Shown here one piece after another: positions 36,004 through 45,280 of a stretch of 64,000 bases of DNA. A program made the position numbers and the translations under genes. The notes beneath the pieces were generated by a model. It worked only from the letters and a program-made list of their open reading frames with translations. It was not told the DNA's origin and did not search any database. The stretch comes from Paenibacillus sp. Soil766 (GTDB lineage: Bacteria; Bacillota; Bacilli; Paenibacillales; NBRC-103111), in contig NZ_LMSJ01000017.1 of the NCBI RefSeq assembly GCF_001428105.1, positions 79,045-143,044 on the forward strand. Reading direction: 5' to 3'. Within the stretch, counting starts at the first letter, position 1; every line of letters begins with the position of its first letter.

Positions 36004-36510
36004 TTACCCAATAGCCCCGAGCTCTCTCAACAACCCAATCACCGCAGTATGACCTTGCTCTTTGGCTAGATCAATTGCATAGATGCCGTCCTCTGACTTC
36101 GCATGCACATCCGCACCATGATGAATTAGAAGTTCAATGATCTGAGTACTATCCTTATGGAAGGCCGCGACATGCAGACTCGTATGCCCATTGCTATCCA
36201 TAATTGTCGGCTTCGCCCGGTGAGCGAGCAATAATTGTATAACCTCTAAGCTCCGCTCGCCGGCAATAGCCGCATGCAGTGCTGTATTCGAAGGAATGTA
36301 GCTAACTTTAGAGTGCGATAGGGCATTCACATCAGCACCATTCTCCAAAAGCAGTCTAGCCACTTCACTCTGTCCGAAATGTGCTGCAAATCCCAGAAGG
36401 GTAAGGCCATCACTGTTCTCCGCATTAGCAAGTGAAAGATCCGTGTCCAGCAAATCCTTGACTCGGTTGACGTCGCCCGTGCGTGCAGCTGTAAATGCGT
36501 CGTTAATCAT
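36004..36510 (-). CDS. Ankyrin-repeat protein
   Basis: 168 residues from the ATG at 36510 behind GAGGAGG (11 bp); the frame is open further upstream without a site. About four ankyrin repeats, for example DGLTLLGFAAHFGQSEVARLLLENGADVN and GHTSLHVAAFHKDSTQIIELLIHHGADV. Protein-protein interaction scaffold; no effector domain or signal sequence. Confidence 0.88.
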   Translation of the reverse strand: MINDAFTAARTGDVNRVKDLLDTDLSLANAENSDGLTLLGFAAHFGQSEVARLLLENGADVNALSHSKVSYIPSNTALHAAIAGERSLEVIQLLLAHRAKPTIMDSNGHTSLHVAAFHKDSTQIIELLIHHGADVHAKSEDGIYAIDLAKEQGHTAVIGLLRELGAIG

Positions 36511-36598
36511 GTAGGGGGAGGCCTCCTCTAATTTATTTGCTATTTTAATTCGGCAAAACCTAGATATTTCCTTTTTCTCCATTAAATAAATCGTGACA

Positions 36599-37462
36599 TC
36601 ACTTCTTCGACCGTCTCCGCACCTCATGCAAATACGCACGAACATTCCGTTCCTCTGCATGAACGTATTCGAAGTTCAGATACTCAGCTACATGTTGAGC
36701 CGTTTCACTGAACAGGTCACACATCTTAAAGAGCGAATCCCAAATATGATCGTAATCAGCACCATTCGGATAAGTCATCGTGTACGCTTGCCATTCCTCA
36801 GCAGTCAGGTGGTGAGAGATGTACTTGCCGCATTTGCCAGCACTCATCGTAAAATCAGTACGCATCCCAATCTTCCACTCAATCATCTGAATCAGGACAT
36901 TGCGGTTGATTTGCTCGTACATAAACATGACATAGGTCAACTCTTCACGCCAAAGCCCCTTCGCCATATTTAAGCAGATCCACCAGAACTCATTGCACGC
37001 CCCTTGAAATTGCCTCTCTGTAGGCCTACGGATATGATAGTCGCTGTCGCTCGAGACAGGTAGTGGACCAATCACACCATCTTTGTCCAAAAGCAATACA
37101 CTTAAGCTGTCAGGCTTCATCAGCAGTTGACGCTGCGTCACAGGGATTAATGTAAGGTCAATTCGGTTCCCATCTTGGAATTGCATGAGATACACGAGGC
37201 GCTCCGTAGGCTCCGCCATAGGATAAAACTCGTTATCATCTGGCATCTGCATAATGAGCCGCTCTCCAAACCGATCAATCCAGCTAGGGTCCGACCGGAA
37301 AGAGCCGGTTTCCTGTACGAAATAGACGATATCATAATCCTGAAATTCATCCCGAGGTACATTCGCATTCGTACGCGATCCATTCATCATCACCGCACGG
37401 ATGCGCTCGTCCTGTCTTGCTGTATCTAGTATGAATGCCATCATTTCTTGTTCGCTTCGCAC
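36599..37462 (-). CDS. Aminoglycoside 6-adenylyltransferase-like nucleotidyltransferase
   Basis: 287 residues, GTG start behind AAGGAGG. ANT(6)/AadE family: NTP-transferase motif MMNGSRTN then DYDIVYFV (metal-binding D-x-D), and RIDLTLIP. Such enzymes adenylate streptomycin at O-6. The full length is intact, so it may confer resistance, but many chromosomal homologues do not; activity is not shown here. Confidence 0.85.
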   Translation of the reverse strand: MRSEQEMMAFILDTARQDERIRAVMMNGSRTNANVPRDEFQDYDIVYFVQETGSFRSDPSWIDRFGERLIMQMPDDNEFYPMAEPTERLVYLMQFQDGNRIDLTLIPVTQRQLLMKPDSLSVLLLDKDGVIGPLPVSSDSDYHIRRPTERQFQGACNEFWWICLNMAKGLWREELTYVMFMYEQINRNVLIQMIEWKIGMRTDFTMSAGKCGKYISHHLTAEEWQAYTMTYPNGADYDHIWDSLFKMCDLFSETAQHVAEYLNFEYVHAEERNVRAYLHEVRRRSKK

Positions 37463-37480
37463 GGGTGATCAGCCTCCTTA

Positions 37481-37951
37481 TTATATGAGCACCATACACC
37501 TGCAGGGTCCCTGTTCGATCCATTCCAGATCCGCAGCTGTTATATTCATAAGCTCTACCTCTACACTTTCAATCACTTGTATGCCTTGGCCAAATAGGAT
37601 AGACCAAAGCTCTACAGGGCTGGCATGGGGGAGCTGATCTTTGAGATACGTGAATAGTTGCTCCCTGCATGTCGGATTGAAACTTCCGCCAACCCAATAG
37701 ATATAAGGTTTCCTGATATACGCGTCTAGCCCGTCTGGTGGATACTTGCATACAGCAATTTGCAGATAATCCATCGCAGATTTGTTGGCTGTGTACCTCA
37801 CATCAAGCTCATCATCCAGCTCATCCCAAGGAACGGGCCCACTAGGGAGCGGATCCATCTTCTTGATATCTTTGACTTTCATAGTTACGAGCCCTGTTAG
37901 ATCAAGGACAGGCAGCGGATAATCTGCAGCAAGAAATGTAAATAGACTCAT
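37481..37951 (-). CDS. Unrecognised soluble protein
   Basis: 156 residues behind AAGGAGGAG, so translation is likely. No family recognised. It contains YIYWVGGSFNPTCREQLFTYLKDQLP and ends with a Cys pair (CRCMVLI). No membrane segments. It lies 18 bp upstream of the ANT(6)-like gene on the same strand, so it is probably co-transcribed with it. Confidence 0.7.
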   Translation of the reverse strand: MSLFTFLAADYPLPVLDLTGLVTMKVKDIKKMDPLPSGPVPWDELDDELDVRYTANKSAMDYLQIAVCKYPPDGLDAYIRKPYIYWVGGSFNPTCREQLFTYLKDQLPHASPVELWSILFGQGIQVIESVEVELMNITAADLEWIEQGPCRCMVLI

Positions 37952-38102
37952 ACGTGCTCCTCCTTGTTCGGGATGGGTTTACTTACCATATTCTTCAAAT
38001 ATATCATAATCATCTAATCGCGGCTCATTCTGCAATTTGGACAAAAAAACACATCCCCACTACACCGCCGCTGGCCCCGCTCAAAACAAACACACAAAAA
38101 AG

Positions 38103-38504
38103 CTACCCCCGAAAGAGCAGCCCTGTTATTGCAAACAAACCAAACACCGATAACATCGCACCAGAGATGCGATTAACCCACAGGAACGCTGCTCTTTTGA
38201 GCCGCTCCCGGAACAATCCAACCAACAAACTGAGCAGCAACCACCACAGTGCCGAGCCTGCAAACACGCCGACCAGCTGCAGGATCACCTTTTGAGCCAA
38301 AAGAAAGCTGGTAATCAGCGTTAAGCCAAAACCAGCGATAAAGCCATAGATCGCATCCGCAGTTGCAGCGCCCAGCCCTGACAAGAAGCCATGTAAGCGA
38401 CCTAACGTCAACGTTCGGCGCATACACAAGATCCCGATAGGGCCAACAGGTGCCCCAATGGAGAAGCCTAACAACAGGCCCTTAAGTAAGGGAATCAGCC
38501 ACAC
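38103..38504 (-). CDS. LysE-family exporter, apparently with internal deletion
   Basis: 133 residues, GTG start 3 bp after aguB, behind AGGTG. The N-terminus is a normal LysE/RhtB translocator (LKGLLLGFSIGAPVGPIGILCMRR, GLGAATADAIYGF). The C-terminus also looks normal (FRERLKRAAFLWVNRISGAMLSVFGLFAITGLL). The family is usually about 200 residues, so the middle segment of 60-70 residues is missing in frame. It may be nonfunctional or a small remodelled transporter. Operon position suggests export of polyamine or agmatine. Confidence 0.75.
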   Translation of the reverse strand: MWLIPLLKGLLLGFSIGAPVGPIGILCMRRTLTLGRLHGFLSGLGAATADAIYGFIAGFGLTLITSFLLAQKVILQLVGVFAGSALWWLLLSLLVGLFRERLKRAAFLWVNRISGAMLSVFGLFAITGLLFRG

Positions 38505-38506
38505 GT

Positions 38507-39391
38507 TTAGAACACCTGCTCACCATCATACGTAGCGATTTTCTTGTAGAGATCCGGACGACGATCACGGAAAATACCCCATTCGATGCGCTGAATTTCC
38601 AGCTGATCTAGGTCAAACTCGGCCACGAGAACCGTTTCTTCGTCGCGTCCAGCTTCTTGAACCATATTGCCCTGCGGGCCTGCAATAAAGGACGAACCGT
38701 AGAAGTTGATGCTGGACTCCTCATCTTCTTCCTTGCCGATCCGATTCGATGCGATAACCGGCATCAGGTTGCACGCCGCGTGACCGCGCATGCACATTTG
38801 CCAGTGATCCTTCGAATCGATAGAGCCATCCTGCGGCTCTGAGCCGATGGCCGTTGGGTAGAACAACAGTTCCGCACCCATCAGCGCCATCACGCGAGCA
38901 GCTTCCGGATACCACTGATCCCAGCATACGCCTACGCCGATTTTGGCGTAGCGCGTTTTCCATACCTTGAAGCCGGTATCTCCAGGGTTAAAATAGAACT
39001 TCTCCTCATACCCTGGACCGTCGGGGATATGGCTTTTGCGGTACGTGCCGAGGACCGAACCATCGGCATCAATCACAGCGAGCGAGTTGTAGCGCGCGTA
39101 GTTCTTTTTCTCATAGAAGGAGATTGGCAATACAACTGCAAGCTCCTTGGCGATTTCACGAAAGTGATTAATCGCTTTATTCGTCTCTAGCTCTGTTGCG
39201 AAGCGGTAGTAATCAGATTTTTCCTTTTGACAGAAATACGGTGTTTCAAACAACTCTTGAATCAAAATCACTTGCGCACCCTTCGCCGCGGCTTCACGCA
39301 CCAATTTCTCTGCTTTGGCGATGTTTTCTTCTATGTTATCGGAACAGCTCATTTGCGTGGCTGCTACAGTCACTTTTCTCAATGGAATCAC
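38507..39391 (-). CDS. aguB: N-carbamoylputrescine amidase
   Basis: 294 residues. Converts N-carbamoylputrescine to putrescine, CO2 and ammonia. Nitrilase superfamily triad: Glu46 (QELFE), Lys119 (YRKSHIPD) and Cys156 (GVCWDQWYPE). GTG start overlapping the aguA stop (GTGA); a TTG at 39382 is an alternative. Second step of the agmatine route to putrescine. Confidence 0.95.
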   Translation of the reverse strand: MIPLRKVTVAATQMSCSDNIEENIAKAEKLVREAAAKGAQVILIQELFETPYFCQKEKSDYYRFATELETNKAINHFREIAKELAVVLPISFYEKKNYARYNSLAVIDADGSVLGTYRKSHIPDGPGYEEKFYFNPGDTGFKVWKTRYAKIGVGVCWDQWYPEAARVMALMGAELLFYPTAIGSEPQDGSIDSKDHWQMCMRGHAACNLMPVIASNRIGKEEDEESSINFYGSSFIAGPQGNMVQEAGRDEETVLVAEFDLDQLEIQRIEWGIFRDRRPDLYKKIATYDGEQVF

Positions 39392-40425
39392 CCTTTCTTG
39401 CTAGCTGGCATTTGCTGCGTCGTGCAGTGAACATTGCCGCCTTCTTTGATAATGGACATACCGTTAATTGTACGGATTCGACGTTCTGGGAACGCTGCTT
39501 GAAGCACCTCTATCGCCTTGCGATCTGTCTCTTCCGCTGTCCCGCCAAACACTGGCAAAATAATGCCGCCGTTCACAAAATAAAAGTTCAAATAGCTAAG
39601 CGTCAAGCGCTGCTCTTCAAAGAATGTAAGCGGCGGTTGTTCGATTTGGATAATCTCAAATGAACGTCCTTTCGCATCTGTCGCGCTGCGGAGAATTTCC
39701 AAATTCTCCTGTGTAATCGCATAGTTCGCATCCGAAGGATCGTCACAAACTTGCAAAATGATTTTGCCGGGAGCAGCGAAGCAAGCAATATTATCCACGT
39801 GACCGTCCGTCTCGTCGCCGTCCAGCCCTTTGTTCAGCCAAATGATTTTTTCCACGTTCGCGAAATTGCGGACATGCGCTTCAATCTCCTCGCGGCTCAG
39901 ATCCGGGTTGCGGTTCGTGTTTAGCAAACATTCTTTAGTTGTCAAAAGAGTACCTTCCCCATCCACGTGGATGGAGCCGCCCTCCATGACGAGCGGAGCG
40001 TCAAAACGTTTCACACCATGGTGCTCCGCAATTTGTGGAGCTACATTATCATCCAGATCCCAAGGTGCGTACTTGCCGCCCCATGCGTTGAATTTCCAGT
40101 TAACTGCTGCGATTTCTTGCCCCTCGTTCAACACGAAGGTTGGACCGTTGTCGCGGAACCAAGCGTCATTATGTTGAATCTCCAGGAAATCCACGTTGGA
40201 CTCCGTGAACATGGCCTTAACTTGCGCTGCATCGGAAGGATTTACGATCACCGTAACAGGTTCAAATTCGGCAATCGCCTTTGCCAAATCCGCATAGCCT
40301 TGAGAAACAACCGCGTGATCCTCTGGGTACACCATCGACGCTTGAACTGGCCAAGAAATGAAAGTACGCTCGTGCTCTGTCCATTCTGCTGGCATGCTAT
40401 AGTTTAAATCTTTAGGTTTTGTCAT
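39388..40425 (-). CDS. aguA: Agmatine deiminase
   Basis: 345 residues. Hydrolyses agmatine to N-carbamoylputrescine and ammonia. Guanidino-group-modifying fold with DAWFRDNGPTFV, NAWGGKYAPWDLDD, MEGGSIHVDGEGTLLTT, GHVDN and the nucleophilic Cys334 in GGNVHCTTQQ. It overlaps aguB by 4 bp. Together with aguB it makes putrescine without ornithine decarboxylase. Confidence 0.95.
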   Translation of the reverse strand: MTKPKDLNYSMPAEWTEHERTFISWPVQASMVYPEDHAVVSQGYADLAKAIAEFEPVTVIVNPSDAAQVKAMFTESNVDFLEIQHNDAWFRDNGPTFVLNEGQEIAAVNWKFNAWGGKYAPWDLDDNVAPQIAEHHGVKRFDAPLVMEGGSIHVDGEGTLLTTKECLLNTNRNPDLSREEIEAHVRNFANVEKIIWLNKGLDGDETDGHVDNIACFAAPGKIILQVCDDPSDANYAITQENLEILRSATDAKGRSFEIIQIEQPPLTFFEEQRLTLSYLNFYFVNGGIILPVFGGTAEETDRKAIEVLQAAFPERRIRTINGMSIIKEGGNVHCTTQQMPASKKG

Positions 40426-40561
40426 GATTCGTCATCTCACTTTATCTTAATTTAGGTAATAATCTCGTAGGAAATACAAATAAAAACATCGTCTCCCATC
40501 ATAACTCAAAAGCCGCCACGGCTCAATGTAAATAGGATGGAAGAATTCTGAAGAATTCCAG

Positions 40562-41560
40562 TTATTTCAAAGGAACTCCAATTAGCAGTACTCGAAGATT
40601 GGGTCCACCGGATATTTCGAAACTTACATTACTTATCGTTGTATGGCGGATTTCGCGTTTGTTATTTGTATTGTTTTCGATCCACTCTTTAGCCACCTGG
40701 GTATCTGAACCGTCGTATGGCGTGGTTGCAACCGAAGCAAAGTAAGCTAATGCTGTCCTAGTCACTTCTTCTTTACTATCCCCCGCTACTGATAGTGCGA
40801 TGAGACGCACTTTATCGGGTAGATTGCCATAAAGATCACATTTCAATGTGATCTCTGAGTCATTTAGTAATACCGATCCACTCATTAAAAACTCCGAAGG
40901 ATACTTCTCTCCCCCATTTAACAGCTTTGCTTGAGTAAAAGTGAAATGGAACGACGTTTCCAAGTTATTCTTGATGTCCAAAGGCAGCATACCAGGGATA
41001 GCACTTTGTGTAATGTGAGTAGAAGTTGAATTATTTCCCTCTGTCGTCCCATGGGATTCGAGTTGTTTCCATATTTTCGAGAAATCACTTGTGGTTATTA
41101 GCACACTTACTGTTCGATCATCTTCATTCCATTGAAGTTCTCCAGCGAAAATTTCACTAAAAGACCTAAGTGGGATGTAGACTTCATCGTTTATCATGAT
41201 CGGAGTGTCATCCAATATCGCTATAGAAATAAGAGGATCTGCCTTCTTATCAGGTATGTAGAACACGGGGATCGGACTGGCATCAACTAAAAAAGATAAA
41301 CCAAAAGTTCTAGTATGGCGATCAATCACTCTCGCCGTCCGCTCCTTAGGATCCCAATTCACTTCAAATCCTAATGTTGTGAAAAAAGAATGCATGGGTA
41401 CGAATGTTTTATCTTCAATTAACACAGGTTTCGGTTCTGTTATGGGTTCATGGTTAAGGATGACTTCAACTTTCTCGGACGGATTTGTAGGAGTCTCAGC
41501 AAACACATGGCCAGAAAATATTAGGAATAAACAGATCAATAACGTAGTGACTTTTGACAT
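40562..41560 (-). CDS. Exported copper amine oxidase N-like (stalk) domain protein
   Basis: 332 residues from the ATG at 41560 behind GGAGGGG. Sec signal peptide (VTTLLICLFLIFSGHVFAE), then a stalk domain with KTFVPMHSFFTTLGFEVNWDPKERTARV and DEVYIPLRSFSEIFAGELQWNEDDRTVSV. The C-terminal 170 residues are an unrecognised exported domain. The same stalk domain is found at the C-terminus of the lipoprotein at 5873. Cell-surface role inferred. Confidence 0.85.
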   Translation of the reverse strand: MSKVTTLLICLFLIFSGHVFAETPTNPSEKVEVILNHEPITEPKPVLIEDKTFVPMHSFFTTLGFEVNWDPKERTARVIDRHTRTFGLSFLVDASPIPVFYIPDKKADPLISIAILDDTPIMINDEVYIPLRSFSEIFAGELQWNEDDRTVSVLITTSDFSKIWKQLESHGTTEGNNSTSTHITQSAIPGMLPLDIKNNLETSFHFTFTQAKLLNGGEKYPSEFLMSGSVLLNDSEITLKCDLYGNLPDKVRLIALSVAGDSKEEVTRTALAYFASVATTPYDGSDTQVAKEWIENNTNNKREIRHTTISNVSFEISGGPNLRVLLIGVPLK

Positions 41561-41601
41561 AAGTCCCCCCTCCAAAAAATGCTCCATTTTTCAAATCGAG
41601 T

Positions 41602-43635
41602 TCACTCAAGGTCTGTGCTGTTTCCGTCCGCTCTACCAACAAGATAGGGATAGGTGAAATACAACCCACCTACGTACAACAGCACTGCTATGTAAACAGG
41701 CAATAAATGCACAAAATCGGTATAACCAATATGAAAATGAACCATTAATCCTGCTGCGAATCCTGGCAGCCCACCCCAGAGAAATGTCCACCATAACCAG
41801 CCCTCGCCTTGATTAACGCCCCAAAGTGCCGAAGCGGTTATCGCTACCGCCAATGAAAACAGCGCACCGCCAAAGCCAGCACGATCATGTGCGATAAGCG
41901 GAATAATGCCGTCACTCCAATCAGACAACTGTGAAGAGGTTAGGCCCAAGTAGGCCAAATCACTTGGGACGAATACGTCCGTGACGCCGACGAAGGATAT
42001 CGTAAGTCCCCCGATTCCCAGTCCAAATCCAAGGATCACGAAGCAGCACTGTCCCCACTGCGCTCTGAGCCAAACTCGATCATTTCGTAGACCTGGCGGC
42101 TTGCGAGAGGGATGATCCTTCAACCCACGCAGCGTCAGCAGCAGCATAGGCAGCAGAACTACCGCTGCAGCTGCATGAAGCGGATCAAAATAACCGTAAC
42201 CCAGATAAAGAAAGAAGCTGCTAAAGCCAACAACGCAAGAGGAGATTACTGCCGTTCGCGCCCAATGCAGCCCGTAACGTAAGCCGTGATGAGCTAGCTG
42301 ATAATAGAATATACCAATGGAGATCATCGTACCCGCTAAGGTAATGCGATCATGAGACATGAAATGTAGGAGATGTCTATTAAAACGGATAATGTCACTG
42401 CGTGTTTGGCCCAAAAAGTCCTCGTCATACGGCAACAGTACCGTCGTTGCTGCAATGAACCATGCTAGTACACCACCAATCATCATCCCTAATCCTAGCA
42501 AGCTCATCCACCCCCAATTCGCCCAGAAGGAAGGAGAAGGCCGTGGGGCTGAAGATATCAGCACGGATGGGGAAGTTTGCACCGATGAGGAAGTCGGTGT
42601 AGAAGACCAACCCGAGGGGTATGAAGCTGACGTCGCAGGAGCTGTGATGCGATCATACAGGATCGCTTCATTGATCCGCTTCGGCAGCCCTGGCCCCGCG
42701 TAGACGAGCCCGCTGTGCAGCATGACGCTATTCGCGCCTGCTGCCAGCAGTGCGCGCGCGTCTTCCGGCTGGTGCACGCCGCCAGCCGCCACAATCGCGC
42801 TGCGCTCGCCCAGCGACTCGCGCAGCAATCGAACCTTGCTCAGCTGCGCGCTGAGTAAGGAAGCGCCGCCGCCGACGCACTCGCGGCGAGTGCCCGGCTC
42901 CCGCTGCGCGTCGCCGAGGACGACACCGCTGAAGCTTCTCGCGGTGTCCATGACTGCCTGCAGCTCCCCCTCCGGGAGCTGCTGCGGCACATACACAAGC
43001 ACCGGCTTGCCCGGGGCAGCCGCTTGTGCCAGCTGGCGTACCTCCGCGAGGTACGCCAAAGCCATGTCTGATGGCCAGCCTTCGGCGAGGCCATCGAGGG
43101 TGAACCCCGCCGCGTACGGCGCCAGCTTAGTGAGCAGCTCCCGCTGCTCACTAAGCGCTTCGCGCGGCGAACTGCCCGGCATCGGCCGCAGCCGCACGAA
43201 GTGCGGCAGACGATGCCCCGTGCCCTTGCGCAGGCGCGCAGCGAATGCGTCCGCGCCGTCGTTCTCATAGCCATCGGAGTATACGATGGCTTCCTCTTCT
43301 GCCATGCGAGTAATCGATGCATGGCTCTGCACAGCTCGGACCGTCACGGGTCCGAGCTCGATGAACCCGAGCCCGAACTGGGCGAGGGCTTTGTGCGCCG
43401 TGCCGTGCGGGTCAAGCCCGCCGCTGAGGCCGACGGGGCAGGCAACTGGCACGCCTGCCAGCTCGCTCGCCAGCAGCGGCGACATTTCCATGTGGCCCAT
43501 CGTGCGGATCACGAAGGTCCCTCCGGGCATGCGACTTAGCCCACCTATCGCATGCAGCGTAAGATCTCTCGCCCTTCGCCCGCTTAGGCGGAAAAGCAGC
43601 GGTTTAAATAACGTATGATACGACCAATCGGGCAT
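41602..43635 (-). CDS. Dihydroorotate-dehydrogenase-like domain fused to a multi-span membrane domain
   Basis: 677 residues from the ATG at 43635 behind GAGGAGGCGG. Residues 1 to about 335 align by eye with class 2 PyrD: start MPDWSYHTLFKPLLFRLSGRRAR, LSGGLDPHGTAHKALAQFGLGFIELGPV, and IVAAGGVHQPEDARALLAAGANSVMLHSGLVYAGPGL. The NxSSPN loop with the catalytic serine is absent, and the FMN-site lysine of VKIAPDL aligns with Tyr in VLVYVPQQL, so dehydrogenase activity is doubtful. After a Ser/Thr/Pro linker come about eight membrane helices. The first half is strikingly GC-rich and the second is not. Confidence 0.82.
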   Translation of the reverse strand: MPDWSYHTLFKPLLFRLSGRRARDLTLHAIGGLSRMPGGTFVIRTMGHMEMSPLLASELAGVPVACPVGLSGGLDPHGTAHKALAQFGLGFIELGPVTVRAVQSHASITRMAEEEAIVYSDGYENDGADAFAARLRKGTGHRLPHFVRLRPMPGSSPREALSEQRELLTKLAPYAAGFTLDGLAEGWPSDMALAYLAEVRQLAQAAAPGKPVLVYVPQQLPEGELQAVMDTARSFSGVVLGDAQREPGTRRECVGGGASLLSAQLSKVRLLRESLGERSAIVAAGGVHQPEDARALLAAGANSVMLHSGLVYAGPGLPKRINEAILYDRITAPATSASYPSGWSSTPTSSSVQTSPSVLISSAPRPSPSFWANWGWMSLLGLGMMIGGVLAWFIAATTVLLPYDEDFLGQTRSDIIRFNRHLLHFMSHDRITLAGTMISIGIFYYQLAHHGLRYGLHWARTAVISSCVVGFSSFFLYLGYGYFDPLHAAAAVVLLPMLLLTLRGLKDHPSRKPPGLRNDRVWLRAQWGQCCFVILGFGLGIGGLTISFVGVTDVFVPSDLAYLGLTSSQLSDWSDGIIPLIAHDRAGFGGALFSLAVAITASALWGVNQGEGWLWWTFLWGGLPGFAAGLMVHFHIGYTDFVHLLPVYIAVLLYVGGLYFTYPYLVGRADGNSTDLE

Positions 43636-43718
43636 AGGCCGCCTCCTCTTTTGGATGTTAGTTCCAGTATACCGTGTATCCTTCCCTCTGCCCATAGACA
43701 CACTTTGTTGCGATTCCC

Positions 43719-43761
43719 TGTGATTCTAATCACAGATGTTCCTCCAACTGTTCGCTATACT
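43719..43761 (+). promoter_or_regulatory. Crp/Fnr site and -10 box of the hmp promoter
   Basis: TGTGATTCTAATCACA (43719-43734) matches the Fnr/Crp consensus TGTGA-N6-TCACA perfectly. A -10 box TATACT lies at 43756-43761, placing the site at about -41.5 from the expected start, the position for class II activation. Confidence 0.78.
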
Positions 43762-43802
43762 GTAGACATCAAGTTATTCTACTGGAAATGAGATGATCCG
43801 AT

Positions 43803-45020
43803 ATGTTAAGCGAACAAACCATCCGTATCATTAAATCCACCGTGCCTGTATTAGAAGTTCATGGTGTTGCGATAACCAAACGTTTCTATGACAAACTATT
43901 CACGTCTCACCCCGAACTTTTACATCTGTTCAATCACGCCAATCAAAAGCAAGGCCGGCAGCAGACAGCCTTAGCGAATGCCGTTTATGCGGCAGCGAAG
44001 CATATTGATCGATTGGAAATGATCCTGCCAGCCGTTAAACAAATTGCCCATAAACATCGCAGTTTGGGTGTTAAACCCGAGCAATATCCCATCGTTGGGG
44101 AACATTTGCTAGGTGCGATTAAAGATGTACTCGGCGACGCAGCGACGGACGACATTCTCGGAGCTTGGGCGGAAGCCTATGGGGTCATTGCTAGTGCATT
44201 CATTGGGATAGAGTCGGATATGTACACGAATTCCGCTCTGCAGCCTGGGGGATGGTCCGATTTCAGACCTTTCGTCATCGCTCGTAAAGACAGAGAAAGC
44301 GACGTCATCACCTCATTTTACCTAACACCGCAGGATCAAGGTCCGATTGCTGCCTTTGAAGCTGGACAGTATGTCAGTGTTCGTGTCCAAATACCCGGCG
44401 ATGCCTACACACATATTCGGCAATACAGCCTCTCCCATGCATCTGGACAACAGTTCTACCGGATCTCGGTTAAACGCGAAGACACCAACCCGGCTGTTCC
44501 CGCGGGCAAAGTATCTGTCTTTTTACACAATCAGGTTCAAGAGGGAGATGTTCTATGGCTCTCTGCACCAGCAGGTGACTTTACACTAGATCAAGCGGAT
44601 ACACGACCTGTTACACTTCTCAGCGGCGGTGTCGGACTCACTCCAATGGTGAGTATGCTGCATTCACTCGTCACCACGCAGCCGAACCGGCAGGTTACTT
44701 TTATCCATGCTGCTCAAAATGGTCAACATCACGCTCTCCGTAACGAAGTCGAACAACTCGCTGAGAAGCATCCTCAAGTCACAATTGCTTGGTGCTACGC
44801 GCAACCGACAGCTGCCGATAACAGTGAGCAGTCTTACCACAAAGAGGGCTATTTAGATCTACCATGGATCCAAAGCCTTGTTCCGTCAGTGGACGGCAGC
44901 TTTTACTTCTGTGGTCCTGTACCGTTCATGAAAACCGTGAACCAATCGCTCATCGCGTGGGGGGTTCCGGAATCCGACCGCCATTACGAATTCTTCGGCC
45001 CTTCAGGTGCGCTTTCCTAA
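43803..45020 (+). CDS. hmp: Flavohemoprotein, nitric oxide dioxygenase
   Basis: 405 residues. Converts NO plus O2 to nitrate using NADPH. Globin domain 1-140 with Tyr29 (B10), Gln53 (E7) and proximal His85 (KHRSL); FAD-binding domain with IRQYSLSH; NAD domain with LSGGVGLTPMVSML and YFCGPVPFMK. Preceded by a consensus Crp/Fnr site, so expression should rise at low oxygen or nitrosative stress. A Crp/Fnr-type gene lies convergent downstream. Confidence 0.96.
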   Translation: MLSEQTIRIIKSTVPVLEVHGVAITKRFYDKLFTSHPELLHLFNHANQKQGRQQTALANAVYAAAKHIDRLEMILPAVKQIAHKHRSLGVKPEQYPIVGEHLLGAIKDVLGDAATDDILGAWAEAYGVIASAFIGIESDMYTNSALQPGGWSDFRPFVIARKDRESDVITSFYLTPQDQGPIAAFEAGQYVSVRVQIPGDAYTHIRQYSLSHASGQQFYRISVKREDTNPAVPAGKVSVFLHNQVQEGDVLWLSAPAGDFTLDQADTRPVTLLSGGVGLTPMVSMLHSLVTTQPNRQVTFIHAAQNGQHHALRNEVEQLAEKHPQVTIAWCYAQPTAADNSEQSYHKEGYLDLPWIQSLVPSVDGSFYFCGPVPFMKTVNQSLIAWGVPESDRHYEFFGPSGALS

Positions 45021-45063
45021 GAACATCCAGGACATTCGCCTGCAAGTTTCTCAGACTCATATG

Positions 45064-45106
45064 AAAAACGGCTCTGTTCGCATGATGCGACAGGGCCGTT
45101 TTATTT
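45064..45106 (+). terminator. Rho-independent terminator of hmp
   Basis: AAAACGGCTCTG pairs with CAGGGCCGTTTT, then ATTTT. Confidence 0.88.
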
Positions 45107-45158
45107 TGATGGCATCTGGGTAGTACCATGGATCCCTTCACAGGATTGAGAACCCAAG

Positions 45159-45230
45159 TAACTGTAATTTGTCCATCTAATTGAGCTCATTTTGAGCGAA
45201 AAAGGCACTTAGCTGGATTTTATACAGGTA
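45159..45230. repeat. 72-bp two-box variant of the intergenic element
   Basis: Two 21-bp boxes at 45159-45179 (reversed, TAACTGTA...CATCTA) and 45210-45230 (forward, TAGCTGGA...CAGGTA) with 30 bp between. The pair faces outward, opposite to the copy at 9642. Between convergent hmp and the Crp/Fnr-like gene. Confidence 0.75.
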
Positions 45231-45280
45231 ATTTCGCTGCTTTTCCCAAGCTATCTCTTTCTAGCTATTTCTAGCTCTTT

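Noticed and set aside
43803..45020. hmp as a split or fused foreign gene because of the shift at 42640
   Set aside because: Composition inside hmp is uniform and ordinary; only the neighbouring fusion gene shows the step.
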